Assembly: GCA_041946865.1 (NCBI GenBank)
Contig: JBHGBF010000316.1
Span: 1-5,123, forward strand
Direction: 5' to 3'
Length of the DNA: 5,123 nt
DNA from: RPQK01 sp041946865
GTDB taxonomy: Bacteria > Acidobacteriota > UBA6911 > RPQK01
The translations under genes were made by a program, and so were the position numbers. Below, in pieces: positions 5,087-5,123 of the stretch. Position 1 is the first letter of the stretch, and each line of letters opens with the position of its first letter. The notes below the pieces were generated by a model, which saw only the letters and a program-made list of their open reading frames with translations, made no database searches and was not told the origin of the DNA.

Positions 5087-5123
5087 TTACCAAGCCTCGA
5101 AGGCGATGGCGCACTGCTCCGGA
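5087..5123 (-). CDS. Probable C-terminal end of an unidentified gene
   Basis: Read from the right edge on the minus strand, one frame gives PEQCAIAFEAW followed by TAA. Only 11 codons are visible, so no family can be named. The call rests on the protein-like composition, the shared orientation with aguBA, and the terminator-like hairpin beginning 29 bp after the stop. The other two frames stay open or have less protein-like content, so this could still be non-coding. Confidence 0.35.
   Translation of the reverse strand, partial: PEQCAIAFEAW

Overview
The window is a stretch of GC-rich bacterial chromosome with compact genes and repeat-filled gaps. No rRNA or taxonomic marker is present, so the host cannot be fixed from sequence alone. 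GC richness, an RsbU-type GAF/PP2C phosphatase, an aguBA pair and intergenic short-period repeats suit Acidobacteriota or a related soil phylum, but that is an inference.

Layout. Positions 1-221 hold a repeat-related tract, a terminator-like hairpin and a possible 25-residue small ORF with a strong ribosome binding site. Positions 222-1988 (minus) encode a 588-residue GAF-GAF-SpoIIE/PP2C phosphatase. Divergent from it, 2083-2379 (plus) encodes a 98-residue charged, helical protein of unknown function. Positions 2381-2640 are a 130-bp unit present twice in tandem, carrying terminator-like hairpins and CTTCATCC repeats. Positions 2638-3699 (minus) encode agmatine deiminase (AguA). Positions 3792-4673 (minus) encode N-carbamoylputrescine amidase (AguB). 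Between the two is a 70-bp array with dyad symmetry and a 9-nt period. From 4674 to 5086 I see no gene beyond the aguB promoter region. That stretch has a near-perfect 23-bp inverted repeat, a dispersed repeat core and nested terminator-like hairpins. The last 37 bases probably hold the C-terminal end of another minus-strand gene.

How the genes work together. aguB and aguA are consecutive on the minus strand (aguB first) and encode the two steps from agmatine to putrescine: AguA makes N-carbamoylputrescine, and AguB hydrolyses it to putrescine, CO2 and ammonia. The arginine decarboxylase that supplies agmatine is not in the window. The GAF-PP2C protein is a likely signalling phosphatase acting on an anti-anti-sigma (STAS) protein, but no partner is encoded here. 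The protein-coding content is conventional. The unusual material is intergenic: at least three related copies of a dispersed repeat core, plus two fragments, and the symmetric GGAC/GTCC array inside the aguBA unit.
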